This document shows, piece by piece, positions 1-10,516 of a stretch of 64,000 nt of DNA. The stretch is from Grimontia marina. Its GTDB lineage: Bacteria > Pseudomonadota > Gammaproteobacteria > Enterobacterales > Vibrionaceae. The notes below the pieces were generated by a model. It ran no database searches, was not told the DNA's origin, and saw nothing but the letters and a program-made list of their open reading frames with translations. The position numbers and the translations under genes are program-made. Every line of letters begins with the position of its first letter. Within the stretch, counting starts at the first letter, position 1. The stretch is taken from assembly GCF_900060185.1 (NCBI RefSeq), contig NZ_FIZY01000001.1, positions 186,001 to 250,000 of the forward strand. Direction: 5' to 3'.

Positions 1-107
1 TGGCTCACGCTGCTTTTATCATCAACCTGCCGGAAATTGGTGGTGAGAAGCGTCTTCAACAGAATGGTATTGATGTATACAGCATCTGCCAGTTTGACGG
101 TCATTAA
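1..107 (+). CDS. apt: Adenine phosphoribosyltransferase, C-terminal end (partial)
   Basis: Only the last 34 codons are in the window; the reading frame begins at base 3 and ends with TAA at 105-107. The tail reads [18 protein letters not shown] and closes with FDGH, which matches the end of enterobacterial Apt (AAFIINL..LGGEQRL..., ending PFPGH in E. coli). Apt salvages adenine by converting it with PRPP to AMP in the cytosol. In E. coli apt also lies directly upstream of dnaX, so gene order supports the call. An intrinsic terminator follows 28 bases later, so dnaX probably has at least one promoter of its own. Confidence 0.85.
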   Translation, partial: AHAAFIINLPEIGGEKRLQQNGIDVYSICQFDGH

Positions 108-135
108 TCGAGCGTTAAAGCGCTTAAAGTGAAAG

Positions 136-165
136 GAGCGTGATCGCCAAGATCGCGCTCTTTTT
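136..165 (+). terminator. Intrinsic terminator after apt
   Basis: GAGCGTGATC (136-145) pairs with GATCGCGCTC (151-160), with one G-T wobble and a 5-nt loop, followed directly by five T (161-165). Confidence 0.8.
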
Positions 166-212
166 GTGTCTGTGCTAGCATGGCAAAAGACTATAGAAAG
201 AATTTATAACGC

Positions 213-2363
213 ATGAGTTATCAGGTACTAGCCAGAAAATGGAGACCACACCAGTTCCGCGATGTGGTCGGCCAATCCCATGTATTGACAGCTTTGGCGA
301 ATGCGCTCGACCATAATCGTCTGCATCACGCCTATCTTTTCAGCGGTACGCGCGGTGTGGGTAAAACGACTATCGCCCGCATCTTCGCCAAGGGCTTGAA
401 CTGCGAACAGGGTGTCACCTCCACGCCTTGTGGTGTTTGTTCAACTTGTCAGGAAATCGATCAAGGCAGATTTGTTGATCTGTTAGAGATTGATGCAGCC
501 TCTCGTACCAAGGTTGAAGACACCCGTGACCTTCTAGACAACGTTCAATACAAACCCGCTCGTGGCCGTTACAAAGTCTATCTGATAGACGAAGTACATA
601 TGCTTTCGCGTCATAGCTTCAATGCGTTGCTAAAAACGTTGGAAGAGCCTCCGGAGTACGTAAAGTTCCTGTTGGCTACTACTGATCCGCAAAAGCTGCC
701 TGTGACGATTCTGTCGCGCTGTCTGCAGTTTCATTTGAAGCATTTGGATGCCACTCAGATTAAAGACCAACTGGCATATGTTCTTGAGCAAGAATCTGTT
801 GTGGCAGAACCCAGAGCGCTTTCCCTTATCGCGAGAGCTGCTGAAGGCAGTATGCGTGATGCCCTGTCTCTGACAGATCAAGCGATTGCCCTTGGTAATG
901 GCAGCGTGCAGGAAGGGCAGGTAACAGAGATGCTGGGTACTTTAAGTACCGATCAGGCGATTTTGTTGCTTGAGGCGTTGGCAGAAGGCCATGCAAACCA
1001 TGTAATGCAGTGTCTGACACATTTGGCTGAAGTGGGCGTTGAGTGGGACGGGCTATTAAAAGAAATTGCTGGTCAGTTGCATCGCGTGGCCATGGCACAG
1101 GCCTTGCCAGAGTCTGTTGATAAAGCATCACCGGATGCAGAACGTATTTTAATGCTCAGTCAATCCATCTCGCCGCAAGATACGCAACTTTTCTATCAGA
1201 TAGCGCTACAGGGACGCCAAGACTTGCCTTACGCACCGGATGGTCGTGCCGGTCTTGAAATGGTGTTACTGCGTATGTTGGCGTTTAGGCCTGTTACGTC
1301 TCAGCAGTACCAGCCTTCGGCGGTTGGCGAGCCTTTGACTGAGCCAGATAAGCAAGCAGTAGCGTCGGTCCCCCAGTCAAATGCTCGACTGGAAACCCTA
1401 AAAGCACAGGTAGAAGCCAGCCGAAAAGTGAGTAAAGCGGCTCCTGCTCAGTCAGAAGTGACGCCACCACAACTGCAACATTCGCCGGATTCTCAGCCAA
1501 ACTTGGCTCAGGATGATCCTCAGATGTCTGCGCACATGGCTGCGATGGAAATGGAGGCGCAACGGGAAACAGAGTCTCATTCAGATTATGATATCCCAGC
1601 CCAGCCAACGGCTGCGCCCGAACAACCTCAGTCAGCGGCGCCTTCTTCTGCAGGAAGCCTGGTTGCAGCCCGCAATATGTTGAGAAGTCGGGTTCGTCAG
1701 CAAGAGGGCCAATCGCCAAAAAAGGGTAGTGCGGCAACAGCCGGCGGTGATGCACTGTCGGTTATCGACCGTATCGCAGCAAAACATAAGCCTGCTGATC
1801 CTGCTGTTTTCCAGCAAGCATTGATGCCGAATGAAAGTGCCGCCACCCAAGATGAAGCTTATCGCTGGAAGCCAACTAAAGTAGAAACGACAGAAGAGAA
1901 GATCGTTTCAGTCACACCAGACAAAATCAAAAAGGCGCTTCAACATGAGCGCACGCCGGAAATGCGCGATAAGCTCGAAAAAGAGTCAATTGAACTTGAT
2001 GAATGGAGCCGTATTGCCAGCGCGTTGGAAGCACCTCGTTTGGTGAAGCAGATGGCACTCAACGCTTCTATGGAGCGGGATGGTAATCAGATTAATCTCT
2101 GCCTTCGCTCTGAACAGGCTCACTTGAATACTGATAAGGCGCAGGCAGCTTTATTGGCAGCTTTGAGCAACCAACTGGGCACCTCATTAACACTGTCGGT
2201 CACGCTTGGAGAAGCAGGTACCACACCGCTTGAATGGCGCGACAGACTTTATACAGAAAAATTGGCTCAGGCTTCCCAAAGCCTGAGCGATGATCCCAAT
2301 GTTCGCTTCATCTGCCAGCGTTTTTCTGCGCAGATAGATGAAGAGAGCGTTAGACCTATATAA
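213..2363 (+). CDS. dnaX: DNA polymerase III tau (and gamma) subunit
   Basis: Clamp-loader ATPase of the replicative polymerase; tau also links polymerase cores and binds DnaB. Residues 1-360 form the AAA+ and collar domains. Visible are Walker [10 protein letters not shown] (45-53), four zinc-ligand cysteines between about 64 and 79, Walker B YLIDEVH and the SRC motif ILSRC. A Gln/Ser/Pro-rich linker (about 375-560) precedes the C-terminal tau domain that binds DnaE. The 716 aa exceed the 643 of E. coli, mainly in the linker. At codons 502-504 a slippery A-AAA-AAG heptamer with an upstream SD-like stretch predicts a shorter gamma form of 505 aa (separate entry). ybaB and recR follow closely as in E. 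coli, so the three are likely cotranscribed. The ATG at 213 fits the family N-terminus ([12 protein letters not shown]). Confidence 0.97.
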   Translation: MSYQVLARKWRPHQFRDVVGQSHVLTALANALDHNRLHHAYLFSGTRGVGKTTIARIFAKGLNCEQGVTSTPCGVCSTCQEIDQGRFVDLLEIDAASRTKVEDTRDLLDNVQYKPARGRYKVYLIDEVHMLSRHSFNALLKTLEEPPEYVKFLLATTDPQKLPVTILSRCLQFHLKHLDATQIKDQLAYVLEQESVVAEPRALSLIARAAEGSMRDALSLTDQAIALGNGSVQEGQVTEMLGTLSTDQAILLLEALAEGHANHVMQCLTHLAEVGVEWDGLLKEIAGQLHRVAMAQALPESVDKASPDAERILMLSQSISPQDTQLFYQIALQGRQDLPYAPDGRAGLEMVLLRMLAFRPVTSQQYQPSAVGEPLTEPDKQAVASVPQSNARLETLKAQVEASRKVSKAAPAQSEVTPPQLQHSPDSQPNLAQDDPQMSAHMAAMEMEAQRETESHSDYDIPAQPTAAPEQPQSAAPSSAGSLVAARNMLRSRVRQQEGQSPKKGSAATAGGDALSVIDRIAAKHKPADPAVFQQALMPNESAATQDEAYRWKPTKVETTEEKIVSVTPDKIKKALQHERTPEMRDKLEKESIELDEWSRIASALEAPRLVKQMALNASMERDGNQINLCLRSEQAHLNTDKAQAALLAALSNQLGTSLTLSVTLGEAGTTPLEWRDRLYTEKLAQASQSLSDDPNVRFICQRFSAQIDEESVRPI
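1702..1758 (+). promoter_or_regulatory. Programmed -1 ribosomal frameshift signal in dnaX
   Basis: The heptamer A-AAA-AAG occupies 1718-1724 and is in phase with the dnaX codons (CCA AAA AAG GGT). After a -1 slip the next codons are GGG (1724-1726) and TAG (1727-1729), so a gamma protein would end after codon 505. An SD-like AAGAGGG lies at 1702-1708, nine bases upstream of the heptamer. Downstream, AGTGC (1728-1732) can pair with GCACT (1752-1756) around an inner GGC/GCC hairpin. SD-like stimulator, slippery heptamer, stem-loop and near-immediate stop in the -1 frame reproduce the known E. coli dnaX arrangement. Confidence 0.85.
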
Positions 2364-2419
2364 ACCTAATGGGCTGCGATTCACCGAATCTCAGCCTAAA
2401 GCTACATAGAGAGAAGAAT

Positions 2420-2749
2420 ATGTTTGGTAAAGGCGGAATGGGCAACCTGATGAAGCAGGCGCAGCAAATGCAAGAGCGCATGCAGAAGATGCAGGAAGAA
2501 ATTGCGAACATGGAAGTTACCGGCGAAGCGGGTGCAGGCTTGGTAAAAGTCACTATCACCGGCAGCCACAGCGTTCGTCGCGTTGAGTTGGATGACAGCT
2601 TGATGGAAGACGACAAAGATATGCTGGAAGACCTGATTGCTGCGGCATTTAACGATGCAGCGCGTCGCATTGAAGAAGCTCAGAAAGAGAAAATGGCTTC
2701 AGTCACTGGCGGCATGCAAATGCCTCCAGGCTTTAAAATGCCATTTTAA
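2420..2749 (+). CDS. ybaB: YbaB/EbfC nucleoid-associated protein
   Basis: Small DNA-binding protein (109 aa, the same as E. coli YbaB) of the YbaB/EbfC family, which binds DNA as a dimer. The N-terminus [18 protein letters not shown] and the Met/Gln-rich first helix are typical, and the tail PPGFKMPF is conserved. The start at 2420 was chosen over an in-frame ATG 51 bases upstream (2369). It matches the family N-terminus and has a purine-rich ribosome site (AGAGAGAAG, 2408-2416), and the extra 17 residues resemble no family member. The gene sits between dnaX and recR, its usual place, and ends two bases before recR. Its exact physiological role is not settled in the family. Confidence 0.95.
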   Translation: MFGKGGMGNLMKQAQQMQERMQKMQEEIANMEVTGEAGAGLVKVTITGSHSVRRVELDDSLMEDDKDMLEDLIAAAFNDAARRIEEAQKEKMASVTGGMQMPPGFKMPF

Positions 2750-2751
2750 GT

Positions 2752-3354
2752 ATGCGTACAAGCCAATTGCTTGAGCAGTTGATGGAAGCCTTGCGTTGTC
2801 TACCTGGGATCGGTCCCAAGTCAGCACAGCGTATGGCTTTTCACCTTCTTCAGCGTAACCGCCAAGGCGGTGTAAAGCTTTCCGAAGCTTTGCTTGCCGC
2901 AATGACCGATATCGGCCATTGCGAAAAATGCAGAACCTTCACTGAAGAGGAAGAGTGCGTTATTTGTGCTAATCCTCGTCGTCAGGAAAACGGTCAAATC
3001 TGTGTGGTCGAAAGCCCGGCAGACATTGCCGCCATAGAGGCAACGGGTCAGTATTCGGGTCGTTACTTTGTTCTTATGGGGCATTTGTCACCACTGGATG
3101 GTATAGGCCCTTCTGACATCGGTCTGGATTTGCTTGAAAAGAGGTTATCCAGCGAGTCAGTGTCTGAATTGATTCTGGCTACCAACCCGACCGTGGAAGG
3201 TGAAGCGACAGCACATTACATCAGTGAGCTTTGTGCCGAGCATGGTGTGATTGCCAGTCGCATAGCACACGGTGTTCCGATGGGAGGGGAGTTAGAGTTG
3301 GTGGATGGTACCACACTTTCTCACTCGATTATCGGACGTCACCGTTTGGGATAG
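2752..3354 (+). CDS. recR: Recombination mediator protein RecR
   Basis: RecFOR-pathway protein that helps load RecA on SSB-coated gaps. The 200 aa compare with 201 in E. coli. A helix-hairpin-helix ([20 protein letters not shown], residues 13-32) is followed by a four-cysteine zinc finger (CEKC...CVIC, about 57-72). A Toprim domain starts near [10 protein letters not shown] and includes [13 protein letters not shown]. The start lies two bases after the ybaB stop with no strong SD of its own, which suggests translational coupling. A strong terminator follows six bases after the stop. Confidence 0.97.
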   Translation: MRTSQLLEQLMEALRCLPGIGPKSAQRMAFHLLQRNRQGGVKLSEALLAAMTDIGHCEKCRTFTEEEECVICANPRRQENGQICVVESPADIAAIEATGQYSGRYFVLMGHLSPLDGIGPSDIGLDLLEKRLSSESVSELILATNPTVEGEATAHYISELCAEHGVIASRIAHGVPMGGELELVDGTTLSHSIIGRHRLG

Positions 3355-3359
3355 AAAGC

Positions 3360-3385
3360 AAAAAGGCCGCTTAGCGGCCTTTTTC
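3360..3385. terminator. Bidirectional terminator between recR and toxS
   Basis: AAAAAGGCCGC (3360-3370) pairs with GCGGCCTTTTT (3374-3384) around a TTA loop. The A-tract and T-tract allow it to act on both converging transcripts. Confidence 0.85.
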
Positions 3386-3401
3386 TTCGGCGTGTCTTTG
3401 A

Positions 3402-3956
3402 TCAAGACTTACTATAAAGCACGAGTGAACCGTGGTTTAAACTCGTAAGCAGCAGTGAGCCGTCATTCAATACGTCAATACGACGTACCTTTTCAGCACC
3501 GAGGCGATAGAAAGTACGCACCAGTGTTAAATCCTCTTCAGAGAACTCGGTGGTATCGCCTGTTGTGACGTCTTTAATACTTCCCAGCTTTAGCTTCAAA
3601 TAACCGCCGCTGATTTCCCATTCTCCAGACTCGGAAACCGACATCACCACTTGAGTATTCTGCTTTTCATTTTTTAACACAATTTGAGTGTCGCGCGAAT
3701 AGGTATTGTTCGGCAAAAATACCATATTACTTTGTTGTTCCGTTGCCGTCAGACCAGTCACTTCGCGGTACTGAGACTCTTCGATATGGTTAATCGTCCG
3801 AGACTTCCACTCTTTAGAAAGCAGCAAGTTTGAGGTGCGCATGTCTTCGCCGAGAAATACCCATAAGCTGGAAACGAAAGAGACTAACAAGAGCACAAAT
3901 GGGCCAAACCGCTTGATCTGATCTCGGCGCTTTGGTGCGTGGTGACTTATCGACAT
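3402..3956 (-). CDS. toxS: ToxS, periplasmic partner of ToxR
   Basis: Inner-membrane protein whose periplasmic domain stabilises ToxR and forms part of its bile-sensing unit in vibrios. The 184 aa comprise a short cytosolic tail, one membrane segment (GPFVLLLVSFVSSLWVFLG, residues 18-36) and a periplasmic domain with the ToxS-like opening KEWKSRTI. The gene overlaps toxR by 10 bases, as expected for a translationally coupled toxRS operon. Identification rests on its position after toxR, length and topology plus sequence resemblance. The terminator shared with recR lies just beyond its stop. Confidence 0.92.
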   Translation of the reverse strand: MSISHHAPKRRDQIKRFGPFVLLLVSFVSSLWVFLGEDMRTSNLLLSKEWKSRTINHIEESQYREVTGLTATEQQSNMVFLPNNTYSRDTQIVLKNEKQNTQVVMSVSESGEWEISGGYLKLKLGSIKDVTTGDTTEFSEEDLTLVRTFYRLGAEKVRRIDVLNDGSLLLTSLNHGSLVLYSKS

Positions 3957-4825
3957 AGTGCAGCACTCCCCTCTTGGCTTGTCAGCAGAACGTAAGTGAT
4001 ATTGTCATCTGCATCTTTTGCACTGTGGATATAGTTCAGCGAAATCTGATTATCCTGTCCACCCGTGACGATGACTTCTTCCAAGTCCCGTTCCTGACGG
4101 TAAAAGCCGATGTATTTTTCCACACATCGTTGAACCATGGGTTGCCACTGCGTGATACGGGCATTGGTGACTGGGATGTAAACGGGTACGTTCTCCACCT
4201 TCAGGATTTCACGGAATGCTTCTGATTTAGGGGTAGAGGCCACGTAGAAAGCTAAAGGCACCAAAAGTGCTAGGACAAAAGCTACCCATGAACCCAGAGG
4301 CACTTTGAGCGCGACTGGTGTTGGGGGGGCGACCACGAGTTCTGGCTGCGGCACCAAAGCTGTTGTTTCTGCCAAGACTTCAGGCTCTTCGCTTTTGACT
4401 TCGTTCGCACTGATTTCCGCTTCTGTTGACTCTTCCTCAACGATTGGAGCGGGAGCTTTCGGCAAGTCGACTTCCTGATCGTTGTAGAGCTCAACGGAAC
4501 AAACAACCTGATATCCGCGCTTTGGTACCGTTTTCACAAACATTGGGCTTTTTGTGGAATCTTTCAGGCCTTTTCTAAGGGTAGAAATGGACTGAGTCAG
4601 GCTGGAATCATCCACTTCAAAACCTTGCTTGCGCCAAACAAAGTCGTGAATTCGATTTCGGGTGACAATGGCGTGGGGTTCTTCGATCAGAACCATCAAT
4701 ACTCGGCACTCGTTACTGCCCAGTCGGATCAACTCATCATTTTCATAAAGATCGATCAAAGAACTGTCGCTGGGAGAAAAAACAAAACGCTCTCCCAGAA
4801 GGTAACGGTTCGATTTATTTAACAT
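3947..4825 (-). CDS. toxR: ToxR, membrane-bound transcriptional regulator
   Basis: One-component regulator that binds DNA from the membrane and controls porin and virulence-type genes in Vibrionaceae. Residues 1-110 form an OmpR/PhoB-type winged helix (LTQSISTLRKGLKDSTKSP, then VPKRGYQV). An acidic, Pro/Glu-rich linker (about 120-172) leads to one membrane segment (SWVAFVLALLVPLAFYVAS, about 178-196) and a periplasmic domain of about 95 residues. The two periplasmic cysteines of the family are present, in QRCVEKY and at the second-last residue. toxS overlaps downstream and htpG is divergent, as in V. cholerae. A TTGAGC-N18-TATAAT promoter is visible upstream. Confidence 0.95.
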   Translation of the reverse strand: MLNKSNRYLLGERFVFSPSDSSLIDLYENDELIRLGSNECRVLMVLIEEPHAIVTRNRIHDFVWRKQGFEVDDSSLTQSISTLRKGLKDSTKSPMFVKTVPKRGYQVVCSVELYNDQEVDLPKAPAPIVEEESTEAEISANEVKSEEPEVLAETTALVPQPELVVAPPTPVALKVPLGSWVAFVLALLVPLAFYVASTPKSEAFREILKVENVPVYIPVTNARITQWQPMVQRCVEKYIGFYRQERDLEEVIVTGGQDNQISLNYIHSAKDADDNITYVLLTSQEGSAALCR

Positions 4826-4919
4826 TCGATTTACTTACCTGCGCGAATCTTGAAAAGTTTGGCGGGTTAACCTCGAACTTAGAGGTGAATAGCGCCTAAA
4901 TTGGCTAAAAATAAAGACG

Positions 4920-4949
4920 ATTATACCTGAAGTGCGAAAAATAGCTCAA
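4920..4949 (-). promoter_or_regulatory. Candidate sigma-70 promoter of toxRS
   Basis: On the minus strand TTGAGC (4949-4944) lies 18 bases from a perfect TATAAT (4925-4920). Transcription would start near 4913, about 88 bases before the toxR ATG. Confidence 0.6.
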
Positions 4950-4965
4950 GAAATCAAAAATTCCT

Positions 4966-5002
4966 TATCTGCCCTTGAATTGGAAAATCGTGACCATATT
5001 TA
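4966..5002 (+). promoter_or_regulatory. Sigma-32 heat-shock promoter of htpG
   Basis: The -35 region reads TATCTGCCCTTGAA (4966-4979) and the -10 region GACCATATTTA (4992-5002). These match the sigma-32 consensus (TCNCCCTTGAA, then CCCCAT-T) with suitable spacing. The start would fall about 35-40 bases before the htpG ATG at 5046. Confidence 0.8.
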
Positions 5003-5045
5003 CAGGTAGTGATTAAACCAAAAATACATTTAGTTTGGGGTTAAA

Positions 5046-6953
5046 ATGAGCGATCAAGCGACTCTACAAAGCAAGGAAACACGTGGTTTCCAATCTGAAG
5101 TGAAGCAACTGCTGCACTTGATGATCCACTCACTCTATTCCAACAAAGAGATCTTCCTGCGTGAGCTGATCTCTAATGCTTCGGATGCCTCTGACAAGTT
5201 GCGTTTTAAGGCACTGTCTGATTCTGCACTGTATGAGAGTGATGGTGATCTTCGTGTCCGTCTGAGCGTCAACAAAGAAGCGGGCACTTTGACTGTTGAA
5301 GACAACGGCATTGGTATGAGCCGCGACGAGGTGATTGAAAACCTCGGTACGATTGCAAAATCGGGCACAGCAGATTTCTTTAAACAACTTTCCGAAGACC
5401 AATCGAAAGACAGCCAGCTGATTGGTCAGTTTGGTGTGGGCTTCTATTCTGCATTTATTGTCGCAGATAAAGTCACCGTTATGACCCGCGCAGCAGGTGT
5501 TGATGCCTCAGAAGGTGTTCAGTGGGAATCGGCTGGTGAAGGTGAATACACCATCGAAGGCATTGAAAAAGCCACTCGCGGTACCTCGATTACTCTTCAC
5601 CTTCGTGAAGAAGACAAAGAGTTTCTGGATGAATGGCGTTTGCGTGACGTGATCGGTAAATACTCTGATCATATTGGTATCCCTGTCGAAATGTGGGAGC
5701 AGGAACGCGACGAAGAAGGCAAAGAAACGGGCGAAGGTAAGTGGGAAAAGGTCAATAAAGCTCAGGCTCTGTGGACTCGTTCAAAATCAGACATTTCTGA
5801 TGAAGAGTACAACGAGTTCTATAAGCATCTGTCCCATGATTTCGCTGACCCACTGCAGTGGAGCCACAACCGCGTAGAAGGTAAAAACGACTACACCAGC
5901 CTTCTTTACATTCCATCTAAAGCTCCGTGGGATATGTTCAACCGCGATCATAAACACGGTCTGAAGCTTTATGTGCAGCGCGTGTTCATCATGGACGACG
6001 CGTCGCAGTTCATGCCAAGTTACCTGCGCTTTGTCCGTGGTTTGATTGACTCAAACGATCTGCCATTGAACGTTTCCCGTGAAATTCTGCAAGACAATAA
6101 AGTGACTCAGTCTTTGCGTAACGCCTGCACCAAGCGTGTTCTGACCATGCTTGAGCGTTTGGCAAACAATGACGCAGACAAATACCAGAGCTTCTGGAAA
6201 GAATTTGGCTTGGTACTGAAAGAAGGTCCGGCGGAAGATTTTTCAAATCGTGAGAAAGTAGCTGGCTTACTGCGCTTTGCCTCGACTGAAACAGACAGTA
6301 GTGAACAAACAGTTTCTCTTGCTGACTATGTATCTCGAATGAAGGAAGAGCAGGACAAGATTTACTACCTGACTGCAGATTCTTATCAGGCAGCGAAAAA
6401 CAGTCCTCACTTAGAGCAATTCAAAGCTAAAGGTATTGAAGTCATTCTGATGTATGACCGTATCGATGAATGGCTGATGAGCTATCTGCCTGAGTTTGAT
6501 GGCAAGCAATTCCAGGCGATCACTAAAGCGGATCTGGATCTCAGCAAGTTTGAAGACGACGCTGAGAAAGAAAAACGTGAAGAAACCGAAAAAGAGTTTG
6601 CTTCTGTGGTTGATCGAACCAAAGCGTATCTCGGTGACCGCGTGAAAGATGTTCGCCCGACCTTTAAACTGTCAGGTACGCCAGCAGTGGTAGTAACCGA
6701 CCAGTTTGAAATGGGAACACAAATGGCGAAGCTATTGGCCGCAGCTGGTCAGGAAGCGCCAGAAGTGAAGTACATCTTTGAAATGAACCCAGAGCACACT
6801 CTTGTGAAGCAAATGGCTGACGAAGCGGACGAAGAAGTGTTCGGCCGTTGGGTTGAAATGTTGTTGGGACAGGCAATGCTTGCAGAGCGCGGCTCGATGG
6901 ATGACCCATCTCAATTCCTGAGTGCGGTGAACCAACTTCTGACTAAAGGCTAA
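5046..6953 (+). CDS. htpG: Molecular chaperone HtpG (Hsp90)
   Basis: ATP-dependent cytosolic chaperone of 635 aa, close to the usual 624-635. The GHKL ATPase domain shows [16 protein letters not shown] (helix with the catalytic Glu), DNGIGM and the glycine loop [11 protein letters not shown]. The middle domain carries the catalytic Arg region [11 protein letters not shown], and the C-terminal dimerisation domain ends in [10 protein letters not shown]. It is divergent from toxR and has a clear sigma-32 promoter. In V. cholerae the same arrangement has been linked to reduced toxR expression on heat shock. adk follows after 259 bases. Confidence 0.98.
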   Translation: MSDQATLQSKETRGFQSEVKQLLHLMIHSLYSNKEIFLRELISNASDASDKLRFKALSDSALYESDGDLRVRLSVNKEAGTLTVEDNGIGMSRDEVIENLGTIAKSGTADFFKQLSEDQSKDSQLIGQFGVGFYSAFIVADKVTVMTRAAGVDASEGVQWESAGEGEYTIEGIEKATRGTSITLHLREEDKEFLDEWRLRDVIGKYSDHIGIPVEMWEQERDEEGKETGEGKWEKVNKAQALWTRSKSDISDEEYNEFYKHLSHDFADPLQWSHNRVEGKNDYTSLLYIPSKAPWDMFNRDHKHGLKLYVQRVFIMDDASQFMPSYLRFVRGLIDSNDLPLNVSREILQDNKVTQSLRNACTKRVLTMLERLANNDADKYQSFWKEFGLVLKEGPAEDFSNREKVAGLLRFASTETDSSEQTVSLADYVSRMKEEQDKIYYLTADSYQAAKNSPHLEQFKAKGIEVILMYDRIDEWLMSYLPEFDGKQFQAITKADLDLSKFEDDAEKEKREETEKEFASVVDRTKAYLGDRVKDVRPTFKLSGTPAVVVTDQFEMGTQMAKLLAAAGQEAPEVKYIFEMNPEHTLVKQMADEADEEVFGRWVEMLLGQAMLAERGSMDDPSQFLSAVNQLLTKG

Positions 6954-6989
6954 TTGCATAACGATTCATTTTCGTTATTAATATGACCG

Positions 6990-7011
6990 AGCCCAGCGGG
7001 AATGCTGGGCT
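6990..7011 (+). terminator. Hairpin after htpG
   Basis: AGCCCAGC (6990-6997) pairs with GCTGGGCT (7004-7011) around GGGAAT. Only an AT-rich stretch follows, with no run of T, so termination may be partial. A weak promoter-like TTGCAT-N16-TATTAA (6954-6981) precedes it. Confidence 0.5.
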
Positions 7012-7022
7012 TATTAACTTCA

Positions 7023-7857
<835 letters not shown>

Positions 7858-7873
7858 TACCCCAGTGTTTAAG

Positions 7874-7904
7874 AAAAGGGCAATCAATACGATTGCCCTT
7901 TTTT
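7874..7904 (+). terminator. Intrinsic terminator after adk
   Basis: AAGGGCAATC (7876-7885) pairs with GATTGCCCTT (7891-7900), followed by TTTT. Confidence 0.85.
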
Positions 7905-7970
7905 GATCTTTTTCTCCCAAAGAAAAGTAGTGGTATCCTCGGGGTAAAACAATCTGTGTTGCAGGACGAA

Positions 7971-8942
7971 ATGGAAAACAAAAACAACAAAGTAGGAGTG
8001 TTGCTGGCTAACCTCGGCACACCGGAAGCACCGACCGCACAAGCAGTAAAAGCCTTTCTCAGCGAATTCCTTCATGATCAGCGTGTGGTCGATATGACAC
8101 GTTGGCTATGGTGTCCGCTATTACACGGGATCATTTTGCCAGTGCGTTCTCCTAAGGTGGCAAAGCTCTATCAAACCGTCTGGATGGAAGAGGGTTCACC
8201 ACTGATGGTTTACTCCAAGCGTCAAAAAGCTGCGTTGGAGCGTGAAACTGGACTGCCTGTGGAACTGGGTATGACATATGGCAACCCAAGCATTCTCACC
8301 GCTGTTGAAGCATTAAAAGCCAGAGGCTGTAATAAAATTCTCGTGTTGCCGCTGTATCCGCAGTACTCGCGCACCACGACGGCGGCTGTTTTCGATAAAA
8401 TTGCGAAATCACTTAAGCAAACGCCCGAATTGCCGGAGTTCCGTTTTGTGAACCACTACTACAGTGAAGACAGCTATATCGAAGCGCTGGCGCAATCCGT
8501 CGAATCGCATTGGGCAGAGCACGGTAAACCTGACATGCTGCTTTGCTCTTATCACGGTATTCCTAAACGCTACGCAGATAACGGTGACCCATACCAAACG
8601 CACTGCTTAGGGACAACAGAAAAACTGGTAGTAAGATTGTCCAGCGATGTACCACTGAAAACGACATTCCAGTCGCGTTTTGGTCGAGAAGAGTGGCTAC
8701 AGCCCTATACCGACAAAACGCTAGAAAGATTGCCAATTGAAGGGGTGAAGCGTCTGGATGTGATTACGCCGGCGTTCTCTGCGGATTGTTTGGAGACATT
8801 GGAAGAGATTTCCGAACAGTGCCATGAGAGCTTTATGGAAGCTGGCGGCGAGTCATTCAGATACATCCCTTGCCTCAATGATTCTCCTGCTCATATCGAC
8901 ATGATGAAGCTGTTGGTAGAACGAAATACCAAAGGTTGGTAA
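7971..8942 (+). CDS. hemH: Ferrochelatase
   Basis: Inserts Fe2+ into protoporphyrin IX, the last step of heme synthesis, at the inner face of the membrane. The 323 aa compare with 320 in E. coli. The catalytic His lies in [10 protein letters not shown], and the acidic loop with the conserved Glu in [11 protein letters not shown]. The start at 7971 ([18 protein letters not shown]) has AGGA seven bases upstream. An earlier in-frame ATG at 7893 lies inside the adk terminator and would add 26 unrelated residues. A strong terminator follows. Confidence 0.97.
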   Translation: MENKNNKVGVLLANLGTPEAPTAQAVKAFLSEFLHDQRVVDMTRWLWCPLLHGIILPVRSPKVAKLYQTVWMEEGSPLMVYSKRQKAALERETGLPVELGMTYGNPSILTAVEALKARGCNKILVLPLYPQYSRTTTAAVFDKIAKSLKQTPELPEFRFVNHYYSEDSYIEALAQSVESHWAEHGKPDMLLCSYHGIPKRYADNGDPYQTHCLGTTEKLVVRLSSDVPLKTTFQSRFGREEWLQPYTDKTLERLPIEGVKRLDVITPAFSADCLETLEEISEQCHESFMEAGGESFRYIPCLNDSPAHIDMMKLLVERNTKGW

Positions 8943-8964
8943 CGACTTCTTTTCATTTTCGTTT

Positions 8965-9000
8965 TATGCCCGGGCTGATTTTTCACCCGGGCATATTTTT
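8965..9000 (+). terminator. Intrinsic terminator after hemH
   Basis: TATGCCCGGG (8965-8974) pairs with CCCGGGCATA (8986-8995), followed by TTTTT. Confidence 0.9.
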
Positions 9001-9029
9001 GTCCGAAAGATTCCTCGTTGAAATTTGTG

Positions 9030-9038
9030 TGATAGAAT
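9030..9038 (+). promoter_or_regulatory. Candidate extended -10 promoter of gsk
   Basis: TG-A-TAGAAT at 9030-9038 is an extended -10 element 35 bases before the gsk ATG. No good -35 hexamer is visible. Confidence 0.4.
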
Positions 9039-9072
9039 TCGCACTTTCGCCACAACAACGACGCATTGAATC

Positions 9073-10377
9073 ATGAAATTCCCGGGCCAACGCAAGTCTA
9101 AGCATTACTTTCCTGTCCATGCACGCGATCCACTTTTGGTGCGAGCGAGCGAGCAGCGCAAGCTGAAACGTCCACACGTTATCGGTATCGACCAGACGCT
9201 GGTGGATATTGAAGCGAAAGTTGCCGACGATTTCGTCGCGAAATACGAGTTGAGCAAAGGGCATTCTTTGGTGATTGATGACAAGCGCGCAGAAGCGCTG
9301 TATCAAGAACTAAAAGATAACAACATGGTTAGTCACGAGTTTGCAGGCGGTACTATTGGTAATACGTTGCACAACTACTCAACGCTTGCCGACGACAAAT
9401 CTATTCTGCTTGGTGTCATGAGCCAAGACATCACGATCGGCAGCTATGCATATCGTTATCTTTGTAACACTTCAAGCCGCATGGACCTTAACTACTTACA
9501 GGCGGTTCAGGGCCCAATTGGTCGTTGTTACACACTGATCAGTGAAGAGGGTGAGCGTACTTTCGCTATCAGCGAAGGTTTGATGAACCAGCTTCACGCT
9601 GATTCTATTCCAGAGCATATCTTCAAAAATGCATCTGCATTGGTACTGACCGCGTATCTGGTTCGCTGTAAAGAGGGCGACCCGATGCCGGAAGCGACCA
9701 TGAAAGCAATCGAGTTCGCGAAAAAATACGATGTACCTGTGGTGATGACCATGGGTACCAAGTACGTGATTCAGAACAATCCGCAATGGTGGCGTGACTT
9801 CTTGTCAGAGCATGTTTCTGTTGTTGCGATGAACGAAGAAGAAGCGGAAGCGCTGACTGGTGAGTCTGATCCATTGTTGGCGGCAGACAAGGCCCTTGAA
9901 TGGGTAGATATGGTGTTGTGTACGGCAGGTCCTGTGGGGCTTTACATGGCTGGCTATACGGAAGAAGAAGCCAAGCGTGAAACCAGTTTGCCGTTATTGC
10001 CTGGTTCAATTGCCGAATTCAATCGCTACGAATTCAGCCGCCCAATGAAAAAAGCGGACTGTGAAAACCCATTTAAGGTTTACTCACACATTGCGCCTTA
10101 CATGGGTGGTCCAGAGCGTATCAAAAACACCAATGGTGCGGGTGATGGCGCATTGTCAGCGGTACTACACGATATGTCAGCAAACCGCTATCACCGTGAT
10201 AACGTGCCAAACTCCAGCAAGCACGCCCATTCATTCCTGACCTACAGCTCGTTCTCTCAGGTATGTAAATATGCGAACCGTGTGAGCTATGAAGTACTGG
10301 CACAGCATTCACCACGTTTGTCTCGTGGTTTGCCAGAGAAAGAGGATTCGCTCGAAGAGGCCTACTGGGAACGCTAA
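9073..10377 (+). CDS. gsk: Inosine/guanosine kinase
   Basis: PfkB-family nucleoside kinase that phosphorylates guanosine and inosine for purine salvage. The 434 aa equal E. coli Gsk, and the N-terminus MKFPGQRKSKHYFPVHARDP is characteristic. The catalytic Asp lies in the PfkB signature NTNGAGDGALSAV near residue 355. Position after hemH matches enterics (there with aes between). It is the last backbone gene before the exopolysaccharide island, with two hairpins downstream separating it from the opposing wzb gene. Confidence 0.97.
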   Translation: MKFPGQRKSKHYFPVHARDPLLVRASEQRKLKRPHVIGIDQTLVDIEAKVADDFVAKYELSKGHSLVIDDKRAEALYQELKDNNMVSHEFAGGTIGNTLHNYSTLADDKSILLGVMSQDITIGSYAYRYLCNTSSRMDLNYLQAVQGPIGRCYTLISEEGERTFAISEGLMNQLHADSIPEHIFKNASALVLTAYLVRCKEGDPMPEATMKAIEFAKKYDVPVVMTMGTKYVIQNNPQWWRDFLSEHVSVVAMNEEEAEALTGESDPLLAADKALEWVDMVLCTAGPVGLYMAGYTEEEAKRETSLPLLPGSIAEFNRYEFSRPMKKADCENPFKVYSHIAPYMGGPERIKNTNGAGDGALSAVLHDMSANRYHRDNVPNSSKHAHSFLTYSSFSQVCKYANRVSYEVLAQHSPRLSRGLPEKEDSLEEAYWER

Positions 10378-10416
10378 ATCACTGCCTTATTTGGCACTTA
10401 TGCGGCGTTGATTTCA

Positions 10417-10463
10417 TGATTTCTCTCGGTCACTTAGCGGACTAAGCTCCCGAGCAGAAATCA
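10417..10463 (+). terminator. Long hairpin after gsk
   Basis: Three stacked arms: TGATTTCT with AGAAATCA, CTCGG with CCGAG, and CTTAG with CTAAG around a CGGA loop. TTTTATC follows, so it can work as the gsk terminator. Confidence 0.6.
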
Positions 10464-10516
10464 TTTTATCGCATTGTCTAAGTACCATCTAAGTTGTGAT
10501 TGCCGATTTCATAAAG

